Shown here piece by piece: positions 22,755-32,605 of a stretch of 48,850 nt of DNA. A program made the position numbers and the translations under genes. Position 1 is the stretch's first letter, and each line of letters opens with the position of its first letter. Source of the stretch: Bacteroidales bacterium (GTDB lineage: Bacteria; Bacteroidota; Bacteroidia; Bacteroidales; P3); the NCBI GenBank assembly GCA_030523765.1, contig JAUNHX010000017.1, forward strand, positions 1-48,850, given 5' to 3'. The notes under the pieces are model-generated. The model made no database searches, was not told where the DNA came from, and saw nothing but the letters and a program-made list of their open reading frames with translations.

Positions 22755-23339
22755 CTATTTCAATAAAGTAGCAGACTTTTTCATTACACGCTCAGCAAGG
22801 CGCATGGCGAGGATGGCGATGGGAATGGTCAGCACTAGCACGACAATCAGCATGGGAATGTTCTCGATGACGGGCAGCATCAGCTGGTCGTAACCTGCAG
22901 GCATCTCCTCGACGGCAGCGGCAAGCGATCCTTCGGTGTCCGTCCACCAGTGGGAGATATAGGTGAAGAACGAGAATGCAAATGGCACAAAGCTCCAGCG
23001 GACACTTTTAAGCGTTTCGTAGCCTTTCGCCTTGCGGAGTATCTCGGCCAATGCCGTGAGGACCACCATACCGATGACGCAGAACAAATCCGCTTCGCCG
23101 ACAATCAGGAACAGCACGAGAATGAAGCCATTGAGGACTGTAGCCGCGCCGAAGTGGGGAATCAGGGTGCAAGTGTAGAGATAGATGAATGCCGTTAGTA
23201 TCGGCAGCACCGCGCCAACATAAGCGTAGCATGCAGGGTGGATGGCACCGCTTGCGGCACCGAGAATGAACGTGGCCAGATAGGCCACCGCCATCAGAAC
23301 AATGATGGCCACTTTCTTAAAAGTCAGTTTCTTATCCAT
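22755..23339 (-). CDS. MptD-family putative ECF transporter S component
   Basis: The 194-residue protein is hydrophobic with about six membrane segments and begins KKLTFKKVAIIVLMAVAYLATFILG. The plan (A...GAIHPACYAYVG, long hydrophobic runs, C-terminal IPIAILAMRLAERVMKK) is that of the MptD/Trep_Strep family of presumed substrate-binding S components. In Bacteroidota these stand beside paired ABC half-transporters as here. The ABC gene follows 14 bases after its stop. The substrate is unknown. Confidence 0.8.
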   Translation of the reverse strand: MDKKLTFKKVAIIVLMAVAYLATFILGAASGAIHPACYAYVGAVLPILTAFIYLYTCTLIPHFGAATVLNGFILVLFLIVGEADLFCVIGMVVLTALAEILRKAKGYETLKSVRWSFVPFAFSFFTYISHWWTDTEGSLAAAVEEMPAGYDQLMLPVIENIPMLIVVLVLTIPIAILAMRLAERVMKKSATLLK

Positions 23340-23364
23340 TTTACAACATTTTTGATTTCTGCTG

Positions 23365-23372
23365 CAAAATTA
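23365..23372 (-). promoter_or_regulatory. Promoter -7 element of the MptD/ABC operon
   Basis: TAATTTTG on the minus strand, 26 bases before the MptD start codon, fits TAnnTTTG. A TTG lies about 20 bases further upstream. Confidence 0.6.
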
Positions 23373-23540
23373 CCTGCCCCACAGAAACCCCACAATACCC
23401 AAAAATAATGATTTATCCTTGGCCACCTTTTGGCCACCTTTTTGAAGAATTGTCCAGTTTTATTGCTCGATTTTGGAACGTCAAGAAAGTACAATAATTA
23501 CACCTACAAACAATTACTAATCAGTAGAGTTATGTGTGGC

Positions 23541-23589
23541 GTTCCTGTCCCAGGCACATGAGAGAAGACCTTACGAAAGGTCTTTTTTT
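23541..23589 (+). other. tRNA 3'-end-like stub with terminator (possible att remnant)
   Basis: TTCCTGTCCCAGGCACATGAG resembles the 3' end of tRNA-Leu(CAG) and its flank (16208-16227). It is followed at 23565-23589 by a hairpin AAGACCTT/AAGGTCTT and seven T. Further left, 23427-23446 shares 20 bases (TTGGCCACCTTTTGGCCACC) with 16287-16306 just behind the tRNA. This could be the far end of an island inserted at the tRNA, or the relic of a lost tRNA gene. The stretch 23590-24001 has no gene but includes the paired TCCTGA..GGTTG motif at 23729-23770. Confidence 0.4.
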
Positions 23590-24001
23590 GTCCCCTCCAC
23601 AGTATACAATCGGTTTTTACTTATAACTCAAAATAAGGAAACGATACAATCCTTTCTTATTTTTCTCCGATTGTAGTCATAATTTGGTCATATTTTCAAA
23701 AAAAGGTATGAAAAAGGGGTGCCTGTCCTTTCCTGATTTAGGTTGTCGTTTCTTGAAATAGGTTGATTCCTTTTCATTGTAATTACTGTGTTGTGTTGAC
23801 TCTGTTTGTTCCTTATCACGTTATTTGGATGACTTTATTGTCATAGTCTTTTACACGAACGAGGAACAGGACCCGTAGTTTTTTTCTCAGACACAATATA
23901 TAATAAAATATCTCGTTATATAACTAAATTTTTGGTTAGAAAGAATGACGTCAAACTTGAAATCATTATTTCTAACAATTTGCAAATAAACAAACGTTAT
24001 C

Positions 24002-25174
24002 ATGAAAAGAACAATAGTAACAATCGTGGCCTTGCTTTGCTGCGGATGGGCAATGGGTCAGCAACGGATGGAGAACGCTACCTATTTCGGTCATATCTAC
24101 CTACAGACCATGATCGACGGTCATATGGCAAACCTAGCTTTCGACACGGGCTCACCTTATCTGTGTCTGGACAGCACCTATCAGGCCGACAGTGGATATG
24201 CGTACAAGAATGTAATCGACGCGAAGATGGACGGGGCAGGCAACAACAGTGCAAGTGTGAAAGCGATTGTGAACGAGGCAACCTATACCCTTGCAGGTCA
24301 TACCTATACTACCAAGGTAGCTCCTATCGTGTCGCTGAAGCCGATACTGGGCGACTATGCCGATGGTATCCTAGGCTTGTCGGAGTTGGGAGGTAAAGTC
24401 ATAGCCATAGACTTTGCTAGGGGAAAGATAGGATTCTGGGAGAGACTAGGTACTTCCGACATAGAAGGTTATACATCTATCCCTATACGATTTGAGGGAA
24501 TGAGGATTTTTGTTGAGTTGAAAGTCACGGTGAGCAATGGGAAGAGCATAGAAGGCGCAGGAATGATAGACCTCGGTAGCGGTGAAGCGGTGACGCTGAC
24601 AAGTGCTGTGGCTGAGTCACACAAGTTGAACGATATCACTCCTTCGATCCACTATAGCTTATCGAACGGCGGCATCGGTGGGGAGAGCTCGGGCTGCGAA
24701 TTCAGGGCTGATCAGGTGGACATTGGGCCATTCTCTCTCAAGGAGGTGACGATGGACTTCAGCTATAATACGGGTGGTGCGCTCGCCACCGACAATTATA
24801 TCGGTATTATTGGAAACAACATCTGGGAGAGGTTCGACATGATTATCGACTTGAATGGGGAGAAACTCTATCTGAAGCCAAACGAAGAGTATAACAAGCC
24901 GTTCGAGGCTCCCACGCTGGGTTTCATCTATACCGACAGGAGTCGGACGCTAGATTGTTGGGTTGTCAACGGGCTCTTTAGCGGGTCGAACGCTGAGAAG
25001 GCAGGTTTGAAGCAAGGTGACCGTATTGTTGCTGTAAGTGATAGGAGTGTGAAGGAGATGGATATCGTGGAGCAACGCTCTTGTTTCGATAATATGACTA
25101 CTATACAGCTTACGGTGTTGCGAGATGGGAAAAAGGAGGTAATCACTTTCCCTAAGGATGAGCCAAGGTTTTAA
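24002..25174 (+). CDS. Secreted aspartyl-protease family protein with PDZ domain
   Basis: The 390-residue protein has a signal peptide (MKRTIVTIVALLCCGWAMGQ). Two retropepsin-like lobes follow: the first with AFDTGSP near residue 46, the second with MIDLGSG near residue 188 and GIIGNNIWERFDMIIDL near 265. A PDZ domain occupies about residues 308-385 (VNGLFSGSNAEKAGLKQGDRIVAV). In the first lobe DTG is kept; in the second the motif is DLG, so catalysis is uncertain. It stands alone, before an AraC regulator gene 315 bases downstream. Remnants of a similar gene lie at 6739-6905. Confidence 0.9.
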   Translation: MKRTIVTIVALLCCGWAMGQQRMENATYFGHIYLQTMIDGHMANLAFDTGSPYLCLDSTYQADSGYAYKNVIDAKMDGAGNNSASVKAIVNEATYTLAGHTYTTKVAPIVSLKPILGDYADGILGLSELGGKVIAIDFARGKIGFWERLGTSDIEGYTSIPIRFEGMRIFVELKVTVSNGKSIEGAGMIDLGSGEAVTLTSAVAESHKLNDITPSIHYSLSNGGIGGESSGCEFRADQVDIGPFSLKEVTMDFSYNTGGALATDNYIGIIGNNIWERFDMIIDLNGEKLYLKPNEEYNKPFEAPTLGFIYTDRSRTLDCWVVNGLFSGSNAEKAGLKQGDRIVAVSDRSVKEMDIVEQRSCFDNMTTIQLTVLRDGKKEVITFPKDEPRF

Positions 25175-25489
25175 CAACGCTGTGCGGTGAACGAAAACGG
25201 AGATGAAAAAGGGCTCCCGCGGATTGGATTGTTGGGGTGAGCTTCGCCGTTTATAGGTGTATGGGTGTAAAATTTGACCTGTCTCTAGACTGTTAGTTCG
25301 ATAAGCGTGGTTTGGTAAGATAGGAAGATTATACAAATAAGCGCGTGGATTATAAGGCAATAATTAGCTAATTTTGACGTTTAGGAAAAATAGAAATCAT
25401 ATATGATAACGCACGAGTCTGCCTAGGGTAGAGAAAACCTCGTAATTATTAAGCCAGAAACTGTCATATCGACTGAAAATATCAACCAA

Positions 25490-26395
25490 ATGCTCAGAAA
25501 AATAGACCTATACATCAACGAAGCCAACGATTATGCACGCGACATTGGAGCACCAATATGGCATCCAAACGTCTCTGTAATCCACTACGATGAGGTGGGC
25601 GAAATACGCCATTCGTTGAATCGCTACAATGTCTATGGATTGTTCCTTCAACGTGAGTTCCCCGAAAACCTCACCTATGGTATCGGCACCTACCACGAAG
25701 CAGGAGGTTCACTTTTGGCCTTATCTCCTGGACAGATTGGTGGTAAACAGGACGATGGTACCCGAAGGCAGTATCATGGATGGGTTCTGTTGTTCGATAG
25801 CCATTTCATTCACAATACAGCCATTGCCCGTCGTCTAACCGACTATCACTTCTTCTCCTACGATACCAACGAAGCCCTTCATCTAACCAACGAAGAGAAA
25901 GATATCTTGTCGGGACTCATGGCCAATATAAGGAAAGAAATACAGCAGCAAGCCGAAGGACAGGATGACATTATTCGCGATTATATCCTCTTGATACTCG
26001 ATTACTGCCGACGTTTTTATACCCGCCAGTTCAAAGAGATGGCCACAACAAACAGCGACATCCTCAGCCGATTCCAGCAACTACTATTCAACTACTACGA
26101 GTGCGGATTACAACATGAACATGGCCTCCCAAGCGTGAAATATTGTGCTAGCGAGTTGTGCCTCTCCCCTGGATATTTTGGAGATATTATGCGCGAAGCC
26201 ATGGGAGAAAATCCTAAAGAATATATCCGCAGTTTCGTAATCCAGCGGTCCAAAGAGCTCATCATCAGCGGACAAAGCATCGCCCAAGTATCCAACAATT
26301 TAGGATTCGAATATCCGCAACATTTCACACGAATGTTCAAAAACACTACGGGACTAACACCACGACAATTTTACCTCCAACAACGGAAACAATAA
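25490..26395 (+). CDS. AraC-family transcriptional regulator
   Basis: The 301-residue protein has a cupin-like N-terminal part (about residues 30-170) and a C-terminal pair of helix-turn-helix motifs (ASELCLSPGYFGDIM near residue 215 and SIAQVSNNLGFEYPQHFTRMFK near 263, then TGLTPRQFYLQ). It is followed, after a probable promoter, by a hydrolase gene and a flavoprotein gene in the same direction; these are its likely targets. The 315 bases upstream (25175-25489) contain no gene. Confidence 0.92.
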   Translation: MLRKIDLYINEANDYARDIGAPIWHPNVSVIHYDEVGEIRHSLNRYNVYGLFLQREFPENLTYGIGTYHEAGGSLLALSPGQIGGKQDDGTRRQYHGWVLLFDSHFIHNTAIARRLTDYHFFSYDTNEALHLTNEEKDILSGLMANIRKEIQQQAEGQDDIIRDYILLILDYCRRFYTRQFKEMATTNSDILSRFQQLLFNYYECGLQHEHGLPSVKYCASELCLSPGYFGDIMREAMGENPKEYIRSFVIQRSKELIISGQSIAQVSNNLGFEYPQHFTRMFKNTTGLTPRQFYLQQRKQ

Positions 26396-26456
26396 AAATC
26401 TTCGATTTAGGTATTAATTTCAGCAATCCGTTTTATCGGGTTGCTTTGTTTTGTTG

Positions 26457-26464
26457 TAATTTTG
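26457..26464 (+). promoter_or_regulatory. Promoter -7 element for the hydrolase/flavoprotein operon
   Basis: TAATTTTG fits TAnnTTTG and lies 77 bases before the hydrolase start. Confidence 0.55.
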
Positions 26465-26540
26465 CATTGTTCTTTTAAGCCCATAATATACAACAAATCA
26501 TTCAATATCAGCACACTATATGAACAATAAAATAAATAAA

Positions 26541-27647
26541 ATGAAAAGATTATTTATATCTGCAACCCTTGTCTGCCTAATGTTAGTGGGTTGCACAAAT
26601 CGCGAAGTAGAACATAAAACAGAATATAAAATGAAACAGGAACTGAACTTGACACAGGAGTGGGATAAAGTATTCCCGCTGAGCGAAAAGGTAAACCACC
26701 GCAAGGTAACATTTGAAACACAGTATGGGTTGACACTAGCTGCCGATCTCTACACCCCAAAAGCAGTAAAGGGGAAACTGGCTGCTATAGCCGTTAGTGG
26801 TCCTTTTGGCGCTACTAAAGAGCAGTCCAGCGGACTCTATGCCATGCAGATGGCTGAACGGGGCTTTGTGGCCTTAGCCTTCGACCCATCGTATACAGGC
26901 GAGAGCAGTGGTGAACCACGTCGCACAGCATCGCCCGATATCAATACCGAGGATTTTATGGCAGCGGTCGACTTCCTATCGCAACAAGATAATGTGGATA
27001 GTGCAAAGATAGGCATCATCGGCATCTGTGGTTGGGGAGGCATCGCCCTCAACGCTGCTGCTGCCGATCCCCGTATCAAGGCCACAGTGGCTAGCACCAT
27101 GTACGACATGAGTCGCGTTGGAGGCAATGGCTACTTCGACAGCGAAGATAAAGAGGAATCGCGTTATGCAGCCCGCAAGACTCTCGCCATGCAGCGTTTA
27201 TCCGACCCCATGGCTATGGCCGGAGGAGTTGTTGACCCTCTACCCGAGGATGCTCCTCAGTTTGTGAAAGACTACCACGACTACTATAAGACCAAGCGCG
27301 GATACCACCCCCGTTCTGGCAACTCGAACGATGGATGGCGTGTTATCGGCACTCAGGCCTACTCAAACACCCGTTTCCTCTATTATATCAACGAAATCCG
27401 TTCTGCAGTGCTCATCATGCATGGCGAAAAGGCCCACTCGCGTTATTTTGGCGAAGCCGCTTACCATTATATGGTAGAAGGTAAAGCCGAGGGGTATAAA
27501 TTCGTTGGCAATCCCAATCCCGTACCCGAAAACAAACAGCTACTTATCATTCCTAGTGCTACACATTGCGATCTGTATGATGGAGGCAAAAGCAATTTCA
27601 TTCCCTGGGACAAACTGGCAGCTTTCTTCCATGAGAATCTGAAATAA
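26541..27647 (+). CDS. Alpha/beta hydrolase lipoprotein (dienelactone-hydrolase-like)
   Basis: The 368-residue protein starts best at MKRLFISATLVCLMLVGCTN (26541), a lipoprotein signal with lipobox LVGC; an ATG 21 bases upstream is in frame. The hydrolase fold shows the oxyanion-side 'AVSGPFGATKEQSSGLYAMQM', a nucleophile elbow GICGWGG near residue 160 with Cys at the usual nucleophile place (as in dienelactone hydrolases) and SATHCDLYDG near residue 342 with the catalytic His. The substrate is unknown. It is probably co-transcribed with the flavoprotein gene 44 bases downstream and controlled by the AraC regulator upstream. Confidence 0.88.
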   Translation: MKRLFISATLVCLMLVGCTNREVEHKTEYKMKQELNLTQEWDKVFPLSEKVNHRKVTFETQYGLTLAADLYTPKAVKGKLAAIAVSGPFGATKEQSSGLYAMQMAERGFVALAFDPSYTGESSGEPRRTASPDINTEDFMAAVDFLSQQDNVDSAKIGIIGICGWGGIALNAAAADPRIKATVASTMYDMSRVGGNGYFDSEDKEESRYAARKTLAMQRLSDPMAMAGGVVDPLPEDAPQFVKDYHDYYKTKRGYHPRSGNSNDGWRVIGTQAYSNTRFLYYINEIRSAVLIMHGEKAHSRYFGEAAYHYMVEGKAEGYKFVGNPNPVPENKQLLIIPSATHCDLYDGGKSNFIPWDKLAAFFHENLK

Positions 27648-27691
27648 GTCCTCTATTATCAACATATTCATCATCCTAAAGAAATCATAAT

Positions 27692-28228
27692 ATGAAACAA
27701 GTAGTAGTTATATCCACTAGCCTTCGTCGTGGTTCGAATAGCGACATGCTCGCTGACAAATTTGCGGAAGGGGCTAAAACTGCAGGGAATAATGTTGAGA
27801 AGATTTCCCTTGCTGGCAAAGAAATCAAATTCTGTATAGGATGCCTCTCGTGCCAAAATACAGGTGCATGTATCTTCAAGGATGATGTGCCCGAAATCAT
27901 GGAGAAGGTGCTGAACGCCGATGTAGTCTGCTGGGCAACCCCCATCTATTACTACGAGATGAGCGGGCAGATGAAAACCCTAATTGATCGCATGAACGCC
28001 ATGTACCCGAAGAATTACCACTTCCGCGATATCTATCTGCTAACCACAGCTGCAGAGGAAAGTGAGCAGGTCCCTCAACGTGCATTGGGTGGCCTACAAG
28101 GATGGATAGACTGCTTTGGAAAATCCGAACTCAAAGGACACATCTTCTGTGGTGGCGTAGGTGCACCGAAAGAGATTATTGGCAATGCTAAGCTTCAAGA
28201 GGCATACAACATGGGCTGCCAAGTGTGA
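27692..28228 (+). CDS. Flavodoxin-fold NAD(P)H-dependent FMN reductase
   Basis: The 178-residue protein has the N-terminal FMN-binding loop STSLRRGSNS (residues 8-17), then CIGCLSCQNTGACIFKDD near residues 48-65 and the typical TPIYYYEMSGQMKTLIDR near 90-107. The Cys-rich stretch is usual in this flavodoxin_2/FMN_red subfamily and may hold a cluster in some members. Expected role: FMN-dependent reduction of quinones or other electron acceptors. It follows the hydrolase gene in one operon. Confidence 0.9.
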   Translation: MKQVVVISTSLRRGSNSDMLADKFAEGAKTAGNNVEKISLAGKEIKFCIGCLSCQNTGACIFKDDVPEIMEKVLNADVVCWATPIYYYEMSGQMKTLIDRMNAMYPKNYHFRDIYLLTTAAEESEQVPQRALGGLQGWIDCFGKSELKGHIFCGGVGAPKEIIGNAKLQEAYNMGCQV

Positions 28229-28322
28229 GGTAGATAACCTGTTAATAGTTTGTTTGGAATAAGTAGAAGTTAGATATAACTTACGGGGATTTAATAAGCG
28301 CGAAACAATGGAAACGTGGAGG

Positions 28323-29060
28323 TTATAGGTTAGCATCGATGTCCTTTTCCTCATAATCTCCTTCTAGCAATGATTCCAGCCAGGATTTTCCCAACTGGTC
28401 GATGTTCCCTTGCTGATAATAGTTGTCTATTAACGCTTTCATGTCCGTTTTATCGTCGCCTCGCAACAGTCGCACACCGATATACCAATTCAGGGTGTAT
28501 TCATTAACCTCGGTGGCTACAGCTTGCAAGGCCAGTGGGTTGTCCTTGTATTTTTGCATGTATCCCTGCTCATCGTTCGCTACAGTCGATTGCTGCCGCT
28601 CGAAGCAATACTCCAAATAAGCGACAAGTTGGTCGATTTTTTGGTCTCGTTCTACAAATTGCTGCAAGTAGTTATGTTGGGATATTTCCGTAACAAACAA
28701 CTCATTCGTCTTGCCAAAGTCGCCCACTGCCTCGTCCGACCAGGTGTCGAGGAGCGCATAGACGGTGTCGTATTGGTGGAGCAGCCTTAGCACCGACAGT
28801 CGCCGAGTATGCCACGATATTGTATTGTCGTCAGTGATGCGGACGCTGTCTAGGCAAGTCAGCGATCCATATAATAAGGTAGTGTCGTGGGTGAGATTAT
28901 ATTGGTGGATATTATTATCGATGTCATTGACCCATCCGTCTGCTCCCAAAAAGCGGTTGTTCTCCTCAATAGCCTTGTCCACCAATGGGTTACGGCACGA
29001 CACGATGGTGATAAGAAGAAGAGCAATAGTTGCTAGCTTAAAAAATTCGTTTTTGTTCAT
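28323..29060 (-). CDS. Lipoprotein of unknown function
   Basis: The 245-residue product has a lipoprotein signal (LLLITIVSC, cysteine at residue 22) and a helical mature region with repeated aromatic/Leu pairs (LHQYDTVYALLDTW, VAYLEYCFERQQ, NEYTLNWYIGVRLLRG). This might be a TPR-like or helical-bundle fold. No family recognised. It stands alone; 29061-29619 upstream holds no convincing gene. Confidence 0.8.
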   Translation of the reverse strand: MNKNEFFKLATIALLLITIVSCRNPLVDKAIEENNRFLGADGWVNDIDNNIHQYNLTHDTTLLYGSLTCLDSVRITDDNTISWHTRRLSVLRLLHQYDTVYALLDTWSDEAVGDFGKTNELFVTEISQHNYLQQFVERDQKIDQLVAYLEYCFERQQSTVANDEQGYMQKYKDNPLALQAVATEVNEYTLNWYIGVRLLRGDDKTDMKALIDNYYQQGNIDQLGKSWLESLLEGDYEEKDIDANL

Positions 29061-29619
29061 AATAAATTTAAAAATGCGTATTAACGACTCATATTCATGA
29101 GTTCAACTAATAGAAATAGATTATTTTTTTTATTTAGGGGTGGTTACTATTATGGAATTCAAATCACACAATTCTTCTGTTTTTTGCTTAAACATCATAT
29201 CTAACTTCTTTTTTTGTTCCGTTTACTTGTCTTTCAATTGTAGTTTCGCCATCATAGCTTCTTGGGTAAAACTATAAGGACTTTTAACACTATATCGTTT
29301 TTACGGCATTTTTATTACAACCAACATTCATTTTTTCTTATCGTCTTTTGAGCTTTTTAGGTGGATGAACAAGGCCTATCAGTATGCTCATTTTATTATG
29401 TAAATACTAAAACAGACTGCCGCGACATAGGCTCCGATAAATATTTTGAGGCTGAAAAGACAATAATTACGGGGTTTTACGTTATGTTTAAACATGATAT
29501 AACAAACGAAACCTTTATTCAAACCTTTCTAACCGCCCACCACAATATTTTCATCCAAAAAACAATACCCAAATCCCTAGATATAATAGTCAGTGTAATT
29601 CTTAAAAAGTACTTCAACA

Positions 29620-30420
29620 ATGAATTTTAAAAAGAAATATATCGGTTATATATGTTTAGGCTTAATGCTTGTAGGGTGTCATAATACGCCAACAGAAAAC
29701 ATAACACAAGCAGACACAAATATTGTAGATTTAGTTGATACCGTGATATGTAAATCATATTCCTTTATTGGCGATTCAATAGTGGACACGTCGACACCGA
29801 TAGTGTACTCTTTTGATTACGATGATTGCGGTAAGCTCATTTCTTATCGTAAAGATAACAGTGAACCTACTGTTTATAACCCCCAAAAGGGCTGCTGGAA
29901 CCAAAAGGGAAAGCTCGAAAACAACAAGCATAAAACCACCTTCCTTCATCTTGAAATTGAAGGGGATGAAATGATTTATACTATTTGGGACGATATAGCA
30001 AATCTATCGTCAGCTTTCAAAAATGGTATGATAGATAGTATATCAGTGGGTTATGACAATTATTGGAAAAGGAATACCAATGTTGACTTTTCTAATCTTA
30101 ATGGATGGATCTGCACGGGGTATGAGGAACCATCTTCAACTTTTCGAGTAAACACAATCATCGAATACTATTCATCAGTTGTTGTTTTTGACACATTCGG
30201 CTATGCACTAGGAGCAGAAAACCTACCCGTGTTCATCACACAGAAAAGAGCGTTTCCTAATGGATTTGTCCAGATAAACACGTATAGGATCAAGTATAGA
30301 ACCATCAAACAAGATGATGGGATTTATTATGATACGATGCAGTATCATGTCCCATATATCAATAATCATGTTCCTGGCAGCTATCCCTTTGAAGACAATC
30401 CTGATGAAAATGAAACTTGA
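29620..30420 (+). CDS. Lipoprotein of unknown function
   Basis: The 266-residue product starts MNFKKKYIGYICLGLMLVGC, with lipobox LVGC at residue 20. The mature part is beta-rich, with YSFDYDDCGKLISYRKD near residues 62-78, which looks like a YD-type beta strand, and many Tyr, Asn and Asp. No family recognised. Base composition is AT-rich like the neighbouring stretch. Confidence 0.8.
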   Translation: MNFKKKYIGYICLGLMLVGCHNTPTENITQADTNIVDLVDTVICKSYSFIGDSIVDTSTPIVYSFDYDDCGKLISYRKDNSEPTVYNPQKGCWNQKGKLENNKHKTTFLHLEIEGDEMIYTIWDDIANLSSAFKNGMIDSISVGYDNYWKRNTNVDFSNLNGWICTGYEEPSSTFRVNTIIEYYSSVVVFDTFGYALGAENLPVFITQKRAFPNGFVQINTYRIKYRTIKQDDGIYYDTMQYHVPYINNHVPGSYPFEDNPDENET

Positions 30421-30587
30421 AGCATTTTAAAGGGAAAGGGCAGGTTTATAACCTCGAATTTCCCCATTATTAAATAGATTGGTCATATACGATGGTTTTG
30501 TAGGTTGACCTTAATATAGTAGCTTTAGCTCTTCCCTACAGCCCTCCTATCTTTTTGTTCTAATTTTTATAATAAATAAAAAAAAAC

Positions 30588-30612
30588 GCCAAGATATCTC
30601 AGCGCTTTTTAT
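30588..30612. terminator. Likely convergent terminator
   Basis: AAAACGC and GCGCTTTT bracket an inner palindrome AGATATCT. It lies between the convergent genes ending at 30420 and 30664, and A- and T-runs flank it on both sides. Confidence 0.45.
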
Positions 30613-30663
30613 TACCCTAAAGTGATTAGGGATGTTGTTGTTAATATACTCAAAGGGAATATC

Positions 30664-31830
30664 TCAGAAACTGTATTTCAACTTCACCCACACTTCGGAA
30701 TTGTGACGATAGATGGCAAATGAACCTTCATCGCCGTGAAAGTAGTCGTACCCAACCAAAGCGTGAAGTTGGTCGTTGAGAGCATAGTCGGCACTCAAAC
30801 GATTGTAAATGCCTCCGTTGGTTACGTCGATATAGGCAAAATCCTGTAGAGCAAGGGCGTTGTGTAAAAGGTTTTTCGAGATTCGGAAAGTAGCCAAACT
30901 CGAACTGCGGTTGTCTCCCCATGCCACATACTTGTAGGAATATTGTGCTGATAGCGTCCATTCGTTGCCCCCATACCAGTCTAAACCAATCAGCAAATTG
31001 GTAGAAGAGGCATGAGGCAACTCTAGGCTATTCATTGTAGGTTGAACCTCACCAAGATATTCAGCTGCTTCCCCTCGGAGCACCATTTTGCCTAGTGGAA
31101 CCGAGAAGTCGGCTCCCAACATCGTCATACGGTCATAAACACCTATGCCGTTACACAGCACAGGCATCTTATTCCATGTGCGGAGGGCTGATAAAGAGAA
31201 ATCAACGCCATTAAGAAACCACGATAGTCTACCTCCATATTCCATATTGTTGAGTTTATGCTCAGGTTCGGCACCAATAGGAATGGGGCCGATCGACCAG
31301 GGGTTTGTAACATCGGTGGGCAATTCAAAAAAGGAACTTACGGGAATAGCTATAGCTTCAGCACACCACTTGGGCTGAGTATAACGAAGACGCAATCCTC
31401 CTACAGGAATACGTATATCATCATAGTCTTGTGCAAGGAATTCGGTATAATCCATCGGCGATACAAGGTCGGTAATTCTAAGACCATCGGCAACACCCCA
31501 TACAATAATCTGCCTTCCGGCTCGTAGGTCCCAATGGCCGTTAGAATAGTACCCATAAGCTTCGCGCATCTGCAGTCCTGTACGATCCTTTAGAATAGCG
31601 TTTTGGACCAGATTGGCTGAAACAAAGGCACCGGCACAACCCTTCTCGATGGTTAATTCGCCACGAACACGAGTCCTTGATGACATCCAGTCGTGAGGAT
31701 CTTCTACTCGTAAAGCGTGATAGGTATCAACAAAGCCCTTCACACCAATTCGGAGAGAATCCTCGTCCTGTGCGTTGACAGGACGAGGCATGATGCACCA
31801 AATAAGTGCTAGGAAGAAAAAACGTTTCAT
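30664..31830 (-). CDS. Outer-membrane beta-barrel protein (DUF1302-like) of the RND operon
   Basis: The 388-residue protein has a signal peptide ending PVNAQ and alternating beta strands to the C-terminal Phe (KLKYSF), the usual end of outer-membrane barrels. The stretch [30 protein letters not shown] near residues 95-125 is characteristic of the DUF1302-type barrels found with RND transporters and LolA-like proteins. The gene overlaps the LolA-like gene by 4 bases (ATGA 31827-31830). It probably forms the outer-membrane end of a lipid or hydrophobic-compound transport route. Confidence 0.82.
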   Translation of the reverse strand: MKRFFFLALIWCIMPRPVNAQDEDSLRIGVKGFVDTYHALRVEDPHDWMSSRTRVRGELTIEKGCAGAFVSANLVQNAILKDRTGLQMREAYGYYSNGHWDLRAGRQIIVWGVADGLRITDLVSPMDYTEFLAQDYDDIRIPVGGLRLRYTQPKWCAEAIAIPVSSFFELPTDVTNPWSIGPIPIGAEPEHKLNNMEYGGRLSWFLNGVDFSLSALRTWNKMPVLCNGIGVYDRMTMLGADFSVPLGKMVLRGEAAEYLGEVQPTMNSLELPHASSTNLLIGLDWYGGNEWTLSAQYSYKYVAWGDNRSSSLATFRISKNLLHNALALQDFAYIDVTNGGIYNRLSADYALNDQLHALVGYDYFHGDEGSFAIYRHNSEVWVKLKYSF

Positions 31831-32603
31831 AAGCCTTTTTCTAGTTTAGAGACAGTGAAGAGGTTTTGGTCGACCTTGATGTCGTATTTGGGGTTCTTCA
31901 CCACAATGATAGTGCTATGCTCGGTCTGTACGTTTTTCATCTCCATACGATGGGCAGTCCAAAAACCTTGCACCTTTCTAACATCGCTGATAGTCAGCAC
32001 CCGATGTAGTTTGTTCAGTTTGTCGTAGTATTCCACATATACAGCTGTTAGGCAATCTTGTCTAATCCACGATACCTTACGACTGTATATCTCGTGCTTA
32101 TCGACAGGTACCGATTCCACTACCCAGCATTTATGGCCGTCCCTCATCTCTTCGCGTAGCAGTTTGTGTTTATCTTCATCAACATGGCGCGATCCCATAT
32201 CGTCGTAGGTGAAGTCTGTACCCATAAAATAATCAGTTTTTGACGACGATCCACTGATTCTACGAGTCTTCTTCATGGCAGGAAGATAAAGCCATTTGGC
32301 ATCTTCTTTGCCGATTTGGTCATAGTCGTAGGTTAAAAAACCGGTCCCCTTCACATCGCCAGGATAGGTGAAGAACATAATTTTCTTGGTGTCTTTACCC
32401 TCGTCCATAGCCCACGAGGTGATTTTTCGCTGTCGTGAGGAGCCGTTCTTTTTTTTCAAGGTTAGTTCCATCTCAGCATAACGGGTATTGCCATCAGGGC
32501 GGTTTTTTACTTGTTGTACTATTTCTCGTCCCGTCAACTGTTGGGCGTTGATACTGCCGGCAGCAATAAGGCCGGCAATTAATAAAAGCATGAACTTTTT
32601 CAT
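31827..32603 (-). CDS. LolA-like outer membrane lipoprotein-sorting protein
   Basis: The 258-residue protein has a signal peptide ending GSINAQ, then the LolA-like fold typical of this operon class: [65 protein letters not shown] and [13 protein letters not shown]. Such periplasmic proteins are thought to carry lipid between an RND pump and the outer membrane. It lies 2 bases behind the RND gene and overlaps the barrel gene. Confidence 0.9.
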   Translation of the reverse strand: MKKFMLLLIAGLIAAGSINAQQLTGREIVQQVKNRPDGNTRYAEMELTLKKKNGSSRQRKITSWAMDEGKDTKKIMFFTYPGDVKGTGFLTYDYDQIGKEDAKWLYLPAMKKTRRISGSSSKTDYFMGTDFTYDDMGSRHVDEDKHKLLREEMRDGHKCWVVESVPVDKHEIYSRKVSWIRQDCLTAVYVEYYDKLNKLHRVLTISDVRKVQGFWTAHRMEMKNVQTEHSTIIVVKNPKYDIKVDQNLFTVSKLEKGL

Positions 32604-32605
32604 TG

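Noticed and set aside
23932..24396. 154-codon plus-strand frame overlapping the aspartyl protease
   Set aside because: It is out of frame with the aspartyl-protease gene, which has a signal peptide and domain motifs; this is a shadow.
29361..29630. 89-codon frame before the lipoprotein at 29620
   Set aside because: No ribosome-binding signal, no recognisable motif, AT-rich composition, and it overlaps the next gene's start by 11 bases.
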